Below the pieces are notes generated by a model. That model had not been told where the DNA came from. It made no database searches and saw only the letters and a list, made by a program, of their open reading frames with translations. The position numbers and the translations under genes were made by a program. Positions 54,535 to 64,000 of a stretch of DNA of 64,000 nt are shown here, piece by piece. Numbering within the stretch: position 1 is the first letter of the stretch; each line of letters begins with the position of its first letter. Source of the stretch: Staphylotrichum longicolle (Eukaryota > Ascomycota > Sordariomycetes > Sordariales > Chaetomiaceae); contig JAHCVI010000001.1 of the NCBI GenBank assembly GCA_019096155.1, positions 13,169,243 to 13,233,242 on the forward strand. The letters run 5' to 3'.

Positions 54535-56782
54535 GGTGGCGGTTGGTTTGGGGTGGGGCGTGAAGGGGAAGGAAGGAACAGGTGTGGGGTTGTGGAAGGT
54601 ATGTCTGTAACTTGGAGGTCGAGACTGTTGATGATGGGTTTCTAGGAGGTTTGGGAGGGGGAGAGTGGCGAGTTTATATGCACTGTTTGTGAAGATGGAA
54701 GCGGGGTTCGTCACTTGCATTCGTCCGTTTGTTCTTCTGAATGTAACCGCTCGGTCATCCTTGCGCAACAAGCCCTCTGTTGCTCATGAGGCTGAACGGC
54801 GCCATTCGAACAACAATTCTTCCGGGCAACTTCGGAGTCTGGGGAGTCTTGGGCAGGATTAATAATCTTACCTCAACCCAGTCCGAGCCTCTGCTACCTT
54901 GGTCTGTCAAAACTCAGAGGGTGGTGCAAAACGCGTCGAATGAGTGTGCAGACCGAATACGCGTCGGCTGACAAATTCAGAGAGTGCGAGGGGTCCTGGA
55001 AATGCTGAGAAATCCAAAGAGCAGGTCCTCCGAGGACGTGGGTGGCTGGTTTGGGTTTGTCGTCCCCACTTGGGGTTGCCGTAAGCGGGCAAACCTGGAG
55101 GCCGGGTGAAGGAGAACCGGGGCGGTGAGGGGTACATAATGTCCATCCGCCAGAGTCAACAAAAAATCAAACTCGCCGAGATCCGAGTGCGAGCGGACTC
55201 GGGAATCAAAGTCGAGGATAAAAGGACGTCGAGATAAACTTTGGTGCTAAGATAGTTTGCGGGTAGGCCCGGGGCGTGGGGATCATTCAGGGGCAACATT
55301 CAAGATTGCGGGGGTACCCGCCCTCTTGGAAGCCAATTGCTGGGTGCTGCTCAGGTCACCGTCAACAGGGTCTTGATGGCGCCATTTTAGGGCGTGGCCG
55401 ATAAGGTCGCTTGCCAATGGCAATCACGGGACCTGGCTTGGATTCAAGAGCAACGAAGGAGTGCAGAGATCACGAAAAGAGTAAAAGAGAAAACACTTGA
55501 GAAGAGAATCAAGAAAAATAAATAAGGCAACAATTAGCTCATGGATAAGAGGCGGTGAATAAGACACGATGGTGGTGTCCAAATGAAACTCGGCCGCAAG
55601 CCCCTTTAACCTCGTCAAGGAGTGCAACCAACAAGAAGCAATGGCTGGCCAGAACGAAACCTATCTCTACGAAGCGTTTCATCTTCGTCTAAACTGTACA
55701 CAGTACAGCTCAACTCATCATTGAAGCTTCGCTTCGATCAACAGAAAGTAACAAGAACAAAGAGAGTCAAGCAGCCTGTGACGCGCACCCACACGGACAC
55801 ACAACCTGACATTGCAAACGCTTTCTCCAGCGCGTTCTTGTGCCCTGCCAACTGTGAGCACGGAAGGCAATGATTAATAAGGGCATTCTGGCAGATATCA
55901 CCGTTATGTTTGAGGCCTGAGGGGACAGAAAGGATTGCCGCCGGCGAAGTGAAAACGTTGAAGCAAAGCATTTCCTGGGAGATTAGTACAAGGACGAGAA
56001 CTGTTGCCAAAAGACGTGTTTAACTTCGATCTGTTAATGCTCAATGGGAGCAAAGGCGCCTTGATCGTCCGGCAGGTCCAAGTGTACTTGCAAGGAGAGG
56101 CTTCTGGTAATGGAGAGAGACACCCTGGATCGGATAACCAGGACATCTTAGTCTCGTCATACTTTTATATGCTGCTTATATCCGTGCTGCGGACACTTGG
56201 CCGTCATCTCCAGGGCGGAATCACCTACCCGGCCCCTGCACGTACGCTGCACTGGCCTTTTGTTGCCGTCGCGGGACGCGATGAGTGCCTGGTTGAAGTT
56301 TGGGTCGTTGGTTTGAGTTCCATGTTTTCAGTCACTGGTTGGGCTGACCACCTAGGTAACCAGCGACAACAAACCGCCCCAAGGCACTCGTGCTAACGGT
56401 TCCTGACAAATCGGTCTCACCTCGGTGCTGTTGGTTGATCTGTACAAATAAGCTCCGTCCAAAATATCAATAGATACAGCGACCTATTAGCCTGATGAAG
56501 GAGGCCGCGCGCCAAGGTGCAAGAATGCAACGACGGCCTGTCAGACCAAGACCCAAGAGTTTGGAAGCCCAGCCATGTTGACATGACCCCCGTGCGGACA
56601 TCTGTCTGCCTTGCCAATGCTTGGGCGGATATATTATTTTTCTCATCGACCAATCCATTTTTTTTTCAAACGTCCAAACTACAACACGCCACGTCCTCAT
56701 TGACCCCCCTCTCCTGAGATTCATCGTTCGTCACGTCCAGTTGCCTATTCGCCTTTTCTGCCCAAGAAACACACTCATTGAT
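54535..56782. other. Long intergenic region without recognised genes
   Basis: About 2.25 kb. The left part is the promoter of the DUF1993 gene, the right part the promoter of the small Cys protein (ATATATTA at about 56628, 155 bp before its ATG). A TATA-like GGATAAAAGG lies at about 55216-55225. All open frames are short and unconserved in appearance. No repeat or RNA gene was seen. Confidence 0.4.
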
Positions 56783-57182
56783 ATGGCGGCAAACACCCCA
56801 GCCTCGTCATGCCGCCCATACACCGAGATCCCCGAGTTCAACAGTCTCCCCATCCCGCAGAACATCAACGTTGTCGCGACCCCGGGCAACGACACGTCGT
56901 ACCCACCCATGCAGCTCTGTTGCGCTCCCAACCGCGTCCAGATTGTCGACGGCTGCTACCTGTGGTGTGAGATTCCCAGGGCGTACTTTAATAATATCGA
57001 CAAGGACGGCGCGATGGGCGGTTTTGGTCTTGTTTGTCGGCGAAAAAAAGGATCACCAACACGACCGACCCCGGATCATCGGCTATCAATTCAATGCCGC
57101 GGGGAGACCGCGAATGGTGGGCTCGGGGACGCAAATTGGTCCTTGGGTGTTGGCTTTGTCTGGTTTGATTTACGCGCTATAA
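56783..57182 (+). CDS. Small Cys-containing fungal protein with hydrophobic C-terminus
   Basis: Begins MAANTPASSCRPYTEIPEF and continues NSLPIPQNINVVATPGND, MQLCCAPNRVQIVDGCYLWCEIP, then DKDGAMGGFGL. The frame then changes by one base at a run of seven A (57043-57049); one A fewer leads into RIIGYQFNAAGRP and a hydrophobic end, IGPWVLALSGLIYAL. Total about 132 residues. The Cys pattern and C-terminal hydrophobic stretch recall a common family of short fungal proteins without known function. No N-terminal signal peptide is present, so a tail-anchored membrane protein is possible. Confidence 0.6.
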
Positions 57183-57676
57183 CTAGGCATCCACGAGTTG
57201 TAAAAGGGGTAATTCCAAACTTCGTGGTGTGTTGCATTTGGGGGGAAGACCCATCTCTACGGTTCTACGTTGGGAATCACCTCCGAGGTACGGTGTTGAT
57301 GGCTATGTCCGAAAAGTGTATTTTTGGAAAACCATGGGCTCTTCGCCGTCAAAGGGGTGCGTTTCTACCTCTTGCTTGCGTCAACGCATCCCAGTCAACC
57401 TCATATGACATCGTGGTCGCTTTAGTTCGACGACACGGGACCCAGAGCTCAACAGAAGGGGCTGCATCCATCGGAGCATAGGACCACTTGTTTGACAACC
57501 GTAGACTTTGCGCTATAGGATCTCCCTTGCTGAGGTTCCCAGTGGGACTCTAGTCTCAACTCTGGATGCCAGCCTACGCCGAGAGACCTCAACAAAATGC
57601 TTACGGCCACAAGAGTTTTCGGCAAAAGCTATTTCAGGGCACCATCTGTCAAGGCCAAGCAACCCTCGGCTCTACC
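57183..57676. other. Convergent intergenic region
   Basis: About 490 bp. An open frame continues past the small Cys protein to 57481 in the original frame, but it looks non-coding. Nothing else seen. Confidence 0.35.
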
Positions 57677-59328
57677 CTAGGAAGCGATGTCTTGGCAGGT
57701 CCAGCAACCGATATCATCGGCAAACACGTTCTTGTGGTCACTGCCCGCCCCAAACTGCGCGACATTCCCAATAGACGACCAGACAGAGACATCATAGACC
57801 CGGCACACGCCCGTCGACTTGGTCCAGATCGAGCTCAGACATCCCGTAGCAGCAGCGCAGGCGGCCGCACATTCCGCAGCCGAGCCCACCGTCGGCGTGG
57901 CGGGCCTGGCGCCGGCGGGCGGGGCAAAGCCACGGATACCGCACGCGTGAGCGTCGATGTCGGGGTTCGCCACCCGCTGGCACACTTTGCCGGGCTCCCC
58001 GCGTCGGATGTACAGGTTCAGCCGGTCGGGGCCGCCACAGGTCTGGCCGCCATTGCCGGAGCACGGGCGGTTGCAGGTGTTGGGGTCGGCGGCGAGCCCT
58101 TGAAGGGGGTTGAGGGTGTTGCCTGTCCAGCATTCACGGCCTGGGGAAGGAGATGGTTAGCTCAAGTGAGGGGAGTGAGAGACAGCGGAGGGCAGGGTCG
58201 GTTACCAAACTCAACGCCAAAGACCTTGTAGTTGCCGGCAGCAGCGGTCTGAGCACACAGCTCCAGCGTCATCTGGTCGCTGCTGCTGACATGCTCGAGG
58301 GTACGGCCGTTGCCCCCATTATCAGTGTAGCTGGCGCCACAACTGTCAGTATTTGTGCCATTATTATGTCCACCGAATTGGAGCGGAACTGACCATCCCA
58401 CGTAATCGTAGTTGCCCACGGGTGCATCCGGAGTCCTCGCACCATCGCGCTCATACAGGGTCAAGTAGTTCCGGCCACCACAGATGGCGCTCGCATCGCC
58501 AGCGCAAGACATGGGGCACAGGCGGTTGAACGTCTTGTAGTTGTACTGCAGCGAGGGACCGCACCAGCACTCGCGTCCAAACTCTACACCAATAAAGTTA
58601 CTCTGTGGGCACAGCGACGCACATTTGGCTGGCGTCATATCGTCGGCCGACTGGGCATGCTGCGGCAGGTTGCGGTCTGGTGCGTTGTCGGCGTAGCAGC
58701 CCATCCAGTGAAAACCCTGGACGACGGCGATGCCTGGGTTCTGGGGCGTCGGCGGGTCGGTCCGCTCGTAGAAGGCCGCTCGCATCGACCCGCCGCATGT
58801 CACACCCTGTTCGTTGGCGCATCTTCGCCAGCAGTCTCCTTCAGTTGCCTCCCACGAGTCAAGGGACTCGATGTAGTTCCGGGTCTTGTCGATGACAAGG
58901 TTGCCACAGCTATTCAGGGGGAGTTCGCGTTAGAGGAACCGAGAACAAAAGCGCTCGAGTCAAGAACCAACAACGCACATGCAATCCTGATCCCAGAGGA
59001 TAAAATGCGATGTTTGACAGGCAGCCGAGCACTTGGCGATGCCGTTGTCGGCTCCCTGGTATCCAATCGACAGACCGGCTGAGCTAGGGTCGGTGCGCCA
59101 TGTCTCTGACGAGCCGAAGCTGGGCACGACGCAGATGTCAGTACCTCAACGTCCTACCCCTTTCTCCCATAGCAGCCAGTTTTGCTATTGAACGTACCAG
59201 CCTGCGTAGCGGATGAAGTTGGCCTGCCGGGGCACCAAGCTAGAACCAGGCCCATCGTCGACTGGGACGGCGGCGACCAGGTAGACGGACGCCAGGGCCA
59301 CACCGGCGATAGCGAATTGATGGATCAT
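57677..59328 (-). CDS. Secreted multi-WSC-domain protein
   Basis: Four exons (59198-59328, 58979-59119, 58206-58909, 57677-58140), 479 residues. A signal peptide (MIHQFAIAGVALASVYLVAAV) is followed by a Cys-bearing N-terminal part (GADNGIAKCSAACQTSHFILW, GDCWRRCANEQG). Two clear WSC domains follow: WMGCYADNAPDRNLPQ with FIGVEFGRECWCG, and YTDNGGNGRTLEHVSS with VFGVEFG joined by splicing to RECWTGNTL. The C-terminus has a PAN/apple-like pattern (CGIRGF, SAAECAAACAAATGCLSSIW). WSC domains bind carbohydrate and occur in wall sensors and fungal glycan oxidases. No C-terminal TM is present, so this one is probably secreted or wall-bound. A 51-nt in-frame stretch at about 58340-58391 has GT-AG ends and may be an intron. 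Confidence 0.87.
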
Positions 59329-61406
59329 GGCAGCTTTGCGGAGCGGACCGTCGGCTTAGATCTGGGCAAGCAAGCGATGCAGCTGCGAGAAGTCCAGCGA
59401 GTGCAGCCTGAACGACTACAGGCAATGGGAACGAGCAGAAGCTCAAGTCTTGTTCTCGGGACCTTATACTGCCATTCTATCAACTGGACCCCTAAATCTA
59501 GCAAGCATCCCGATTGGAACTCAGCCGCACAGGTGGCATTCTCGTATTTGCAACACATGGACGTATTCAGAGGTGTGGCGCCGGTGAAATGCTGGCAACT
59601 ATCGATTCAAAAGCTAGGCGCCAAGGTTCAAATTTCCACATTGCAGCGAGTTGCTAGTCCCTCGACGGCAAGCTGTGCGGTTTTGTCTGGTGGTCTCATG
59701 TGGATTGTATTGCAATTCTGCAACGGCGGCGACACAATTACAAGACAACCACGATGAGAACAAAGAAAGCACAATGGACGAAATTGCTTCGACGAACTGC
59801 GTGTCTTTGGGGGTGGTGATCATGGACGAGAGTGAAGGAATACCTAATTCGATCTTGTGAGTACCTTAGTTACAGGATGAGGGCCAAGAGCAGCGTGCCA
59901 AGGGGCAGCGCAATGCCTGGACGTGTGATAAACTTGGAGGTGCCGCAAGGTCGTGACAAAGAGTTGTTCCGGCAGTCTGCTGACAACTCGGGCCTCTGAC
60001 CAAAAAAAATACAGATACCAGCGGCGTCACCATGCCTTTAAGGTTTCATAAGCTAGATCTTGACTGAAATAATGTTAAATAGAGCTATTAAAAAAAGGAA
60101 AAAAAAGATTAGAAGAGAAATATAAAGGGAAAAGAGGAAGAATTGAGAGGAAGAAAAGAAGAGGAAGAAAAAAGAGGAAGGATTGAGAGGAAGAAAGAGG
60201 AAGAAAAAAGAGGAAGAAAAAGAGGAAGAAAAAAGAGGAAAAAAAGAAGGATTTCAATCACCGTTGGGGCAACATCTGGATACATACTGTTAGAATGACC
60301 ACGCGTTCCTTGTGTGCAGATGCCCATCACATCTTAAGTAAAGTACATTTATGTTCACCAATATGGCTACGCGGAGTCCAGGGGCCAAATATCGTAGCAT
60401 TCACATATTGTCCCAACACATCGACTTGTGCATTTCACAGGGCTTAAAGAACGAAGATACCTAGCTCGTCATGCCAAAAATCTGACAAGGGGACATTTGA
60501 GACTGCCGCTGGCCACGTTCACTTTCAGCCTAATCCTGTTCTGACCGCTGAATTCGAAGTGGGCTCGGGAGTGCACCCGTCAGGAACTTCAGTGCACGGC
60601 AGTCGTCGGTGCAATCAGCACAGTACGCGCCGGATGTTCTATAGAAATGGGTGAGCAACCAGTGAGTCGGCGTATAGCAACAAAGGTCGCCGTGTTTCCA
60701 AGTTACTGAGCCAGTCAGCCGCAATAAAAGTCCATTCCTGGCGCGTGTCGCGAGGAGTTGGTTGAGCACACTTCGAAAGCGGACTAGCCCTAGCAAAGAA
60801 CCGTCAGCTTCTCTTTCCATGGTTTGTCTGCTGGTGTTTTTTGTTATGGATTGCGATCAATGTTTTCGGAGACTACCTAGTGGTTTCAAGTTAGCGTTGT
60901 ACACAGTAAGATACGTTATGAAACTCTATGTGTGAGCTAGCTGATATTGTCCAGCCATGTTTCCCTACCTCTCCGTCGCCCCTCATCGCCCCTTTCAATA
61001 CCATTTGCCCTTCGCTCCTTCGCATCTCAATCCCGTTGCCTTGGTCCCTCAGTCTACTCACCCCCTTGAAGCGTGCTAATAATGTGAAGAGGGTTTAAAG
61101 TCAATTCGCCTTCTCTTCAAGATGACTTTCGGTCTCTCTGAAGGAAATATTGAGTTCTTGTCGAAAGATTGGAAGTGCCGAAAGAAGGGAAACGAAGACA
61201 TGGGACAAGGACAGGGGAAAACGGCGGCGGCACAGCAAACTGTCCAAAGGCACAGGGTTCCCGGTACCATGGACATGGGACAGACAACAAGCACGGATGC
61301 CATAATGTGGCGGGCCTGTTGTGATATTACTTTCCTGGTTACACCAATGTGACACAAAACACAAAAACCTTCATGTCACATTATCATGAACAAGTTACTG
61401 CTACAA
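59329..61406. other. Long intergenic region with a purine tract
   Basis: About 2.1 kb upstream of the WSC gene and downstream of the receptor gene. Apart from the purine tract it is plain non-coding sequence with short open frames. Confidence 0.4.
60089..60250 (+). repeat. Low-complexity purine tract
   Basis: About 160 bp of almost pure A/G built from AGGAAGAA and GAGGAAGAA-like units, including two copies of GGATTGAGAGGAAGAA-like sequence about 50 bp apart. It is an imperfect microsatellite. Long polypurine tracts can form triplex or R-loop structures; no gene is involved. Confidence 0.75.
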
Positions 61407-62727
61407 TTACAAAGCATGCGCAGGAAGCTGAGCATGGGCGGGCAGCTGCTCAACCGAGTGACTCCGCGACTCAACATGCCTGTGCTCCACCGACTGGTCC
61501 CCCAAGGACTTGGTGGAGCCATTCCTGCTGATATCCGGCAGGTCAATACACTCCTCGTCATCGTACATCTCCTTCCCACGACGCGAGAAGCGCCGGTCAG
61601 GGTGCAAGTCGTCGCCCTTCTGACTCCTGAACGTCGAGGTCGGGTCGCCCCCTGTCCGACTCGCCCCAGGGGCTCCCGTTCCGGCATGGTGCATATAATA
61701 CCCTGATCGCTGGGTCTTGTTGACCGTCAGCGACAGCCCCATGGCGCCCAGGACCTTCTGGAAGATGCCCTTCATGGCCGGCACGCACGCCGCCAGCACA
61801 CCGAGCAGCTGCTCCAACACCGTCCAGGTGCAGATGGACACGCCCATGGCCCAGAAGTCGTCCACGGCCAGCGGGTCGCCCCAGTCCTTGACGATGACCG
61901 TCTTGACGATGCTCGACACGCTAGCAAACAGGCCCATGCCCATCAGCACGCACACAAAGATGCGCTCCCGCAGCGGGCGGTTCAGCTTGCGGAGGAACGT
62001 GGCCGGCGCCAGCGACAGCAGCACGTCGGTGGTGATGTTGATGGCGCTGCCGACGTTGGAGACGCCGCGCATGACCTCGGCGGAGACGCAGTGGGCGCCG
62101 GGGAGGAAGGGGTTCCAGGCGGCCTCGAGCGGGCGGCAGGCGATGACGGTGTTGAAGAGGGTGTTGCCGACGCCGTAGATGGCCTGCACGGCCATGACGG
62201 TGTACAGGAAGATGCGCCAGCCGCGCTCCTTGCCCTGGATGCGCAGCAGGGTCAGGGCGATGGAGACCTTGATGCAGGTCATGGACAGGCCCCACACGCC
62301 GATGGCCAGCCACGAGTTCTTGCCGGCTGCGGTGGATTGTTCGAGCGAGATCATGGTGGCGGTGGGGACCATCATGGGGAAGAGCATGGCCCAGTCCGCG
62401 ACGGTGAGGATCTGGAGCGGGGAGGGCGGTGTTAGTGATGGGTAGGGTGGTTGGGAGGTTTGGAAGAGGTTCAGGGGGGTTGAAGACTAACAAATCCGGC
62501 CACAATGAAGCAGTCATCCAGTCCAACCTTCCATACCGGTCGTATCCTCTGGTACATGCGGGTTCCAAAAGCGATGACACAGAGCAGCATCAACGTCGAG
62601 GTCACGCGATGTGGACTCGTGACAGGTAGGCAGCGCGTTCTGGAATCGTGGACGGCGGGAGGCACCGTCGCGTTGCCCGGAGCACCCCGGTGATGCCGGA
62701 GTCCGGCGGCGGAGTGGAGCTCGACAT
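61407..62727 (-). CDS. PTH11-like seven-TM protein (rhodopsin domain)
   Basis: Two exons, 62492-62727 and 61407-62411. The membrane helices read in order: MLLCVIAFGTRMYQRI, VGLDDCFIVAGF joined to ILTVADWAMLFPMM, WLAIGVWGLSMTCIKVSIALTLL, IFLYTVMAVQAIYGVGNTLF, INITTDVLLSLAPATFL, IFVCVLMGMGLFASVSSIV and WAMGVSICTWTVLEQLLGVL. The LDD motif, CRPLEAAWNP, and the Ser/Arg-rich cytosolic tail are typical of this fungal receptor-like family. The first exon is one base short: a run of four C at 62685-62688 needs one more to link MSSSTPPPDSGITG to GNATVPPAVHDS. No CFEM domain is present. A role as a surface sensor is inferred from the family. Confidence 0.85.
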
Positions 62728-64000
62728 CGCCGTGGTCGTGGAGCTCTCAGGCTTGTCGTGTTAACGCAAGTCAAGTGGGGTTACCAGCGCAGATCCAAGA
62801 TCTGGGGTCGGTGGGCTCCTTTATGAACTGGAGGCAGATGCTCCGAGCCAGGGGTATCTGTCTGTGGATGCTGGATCTGGTGTGTCATGGTCCATTGCAA
62901 CCATCCTCACCGGTCACCCAGGGGTCGTCCCCAGCCTCACCCCGGCGGCATGGTCGAGTTGAAGAAACGAGGATAGTCGCTTGTGTTGTGCAGGTGTTTC
63001 GAGCCAACAAAGGGGAAATTTACCACGGTTTCGGGGGTGGTCTGATCCTCCGGTTCAAGCCTTGCTCGTGGCTGCTCCCCGTTTCCAGGTTGGCCGTCGC
63101 GGTACCCCATTCGACCATGCACTCGGCACCCTTGGCTCGGGTGCAGTTGCGCACGGGCATGCCCTGTCAAAGTCCCCGCTTCAATCCCAGAGAAACTGGA
63201 CTTGGCAGCTGCAGTCCGGCCCTGGCATCTTTACCATGAGTGGTGGAGAGGTATGGGGGTTGCTGCAGCCGGAACCAAGGGCCAGGATCCCGCTCACCAG
63301 GGTGTTGGCTTGGCCGTCGTCTTCGGCTGGGTCTGCCTGTCGCCTGTTCTCCCCGCCAGGGTTAGTGCTTATTATTACCGAGGCTGCAGGGGGTCACGGT
63401 GCTGTTCTCTGCAAGCCTCCTCGAGGAGGGAACTTTGACGCTACCGCTGGGACTCGGAAGTTTCCAGGACGCGGGATGCGGGACGAGGAGGAGGCCGGGG
63501 AGTGTGGCAGCCACGAGCTCAGGCCCTCGCTGCCGGCAGATGGCGGTTCAATATATTGCAGCAGAGCACAATCTACCGGCGACGTGCAGATCTCGGACGG
63601 CAGTTTTCGACGTGTGCTGGAAGAAACTCAATGAGCGCGAAAGTCCATTCTTCATCCCCATAAAAGTGGATAGTAAGCGGGAGGGCTCAGACTCCCGCAG
63701 AGGGTCCCCCGACCGATGGAGTTGCAAATAGAGTTACGCACAGCAATTCCTAACTGGGCAAAGCCCTGAGCCTCGCATTGGTTCCCGCTCCCTGACCCCC
63801 TGCGTGGCTCGCCTGTTCCATGCTTTGGTTCATCTCATCTCTCCACCTCTCCATCCTTGACACGCAGATCGATCTGGGGCCAACCAAGTCGAGGATAAAA
63901 CTCGCAGATCTGGTCTGGAAAGTCTGCGTTTAAATGCTTGCTGATTCTTTTTTTCATTCTTCCCCAGGGCTTCCCTCGCCATAGATCGTTCGGGGTTTGC
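62728..64000. other. Intergenic region to the window end
   Basis: Promoter of the receptor gene and flank of an unseen gene. Open frames at 62775-63239 and 62981-63634 have no family features. A TATA-like GAGGATAAAA at 63891-63900 may belong to a gene beyond the edge. Confidence 0.35.

Noticed and set aside
62981..63634. Possible 217-residue protein near the window end
   Set aside because: No motif, mixed composition, overlaps other chance frames.
1..64000. Transposon or strong RIP signature across the window
   Set aside because: No terminal repeats, transposase or reverse transcriptase motifs, and no long AT-rich degraded blocks; only isolated RIP-compatible stop changes.

Overview
The window looks like nuclear DNA of a filamentous ascomycete, most likely a Sordariomycete (Sordariales-like). 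Supporting signs are short 50-110 nt GT-AG introns with CTAAC/CTGAC-type branch sites, GC-rich exons, long intergenic regions, genes on both strands without operons, and fungal families (PTH11-type rhodopsin-domain receptor, WSC protein, 2EXR/F-box proteins, fungal Zn-cluster regulator, CBM20 glucoamylase). No virus, CRISPR array, rRNA or intact transposon was seen.

Layout. 1-6.3 kb: broken F-box gene (-), cupin (+), two-part coiled-coil protein (-), Ras-like pseudo-GTPase (+). 6.8-12.2 kb: a long locus that reads as an alpha-1,3-glucanase (GH71), Cys-rich repeats, a Thr-rich linker and a subtilisin-like protease (S8), interrupted by stops and frameshifts. 12.7-22.7 kb: coiled-coil protein (-), archaeal-type dUTPase (+), 2EXR protein (-), J-domain protein (-), the DHH1 RNA helicase (+). 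24.6 kb: tRNA-Val(AAC). 25-28.8 kb: small secreted protein (+), cytochrome P450 (-) and a divergent alpha/beta hydrolase (+). 29.2-34.1 kb: damaged AAA ATPase (+), intact six-exon glucoamylase (-). 35.5-46.6 kb: WD40-like protein (-), shattered 2EXR-like gene (+), MDR oxidoreductase (-), 1099-residue fungal protein of unknown function (-). 47-54.5 kb: C-terminal two-TM fungal protein (+), transcription factor (-) divergent from a DUF1479 gene (+), DUF1993 protein (-). 56.8-62.7 kb: small Cys protein (+), WSC protein (-), PTH11-like receptor (-).

How the genes relate. There is no obvious pathway cluster. Two alpha-glucan hydrolases (GH71, GH15) and several secreted or membrane proteins give a saprotroph flavour. 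DHH1, the J protein and the dUTPase are housekeeping. The most likely regulatory pairs are divergent ones: P450/hydrolase and Zn-cluster factor/DUF1479.

Caution. At least nine loci contain single-base reading-frame breaks, many in runs of four to seven identical bases. Either the assembly has homopolymer errors or several accessory genes are decaying; the sequence alone cannot fully separate these. DHH1, GH15, P450, hydrolase, transcription factor, WD40-like and WSC genes read cleanly. All exon limits below are my own reading of splice signals and frames.
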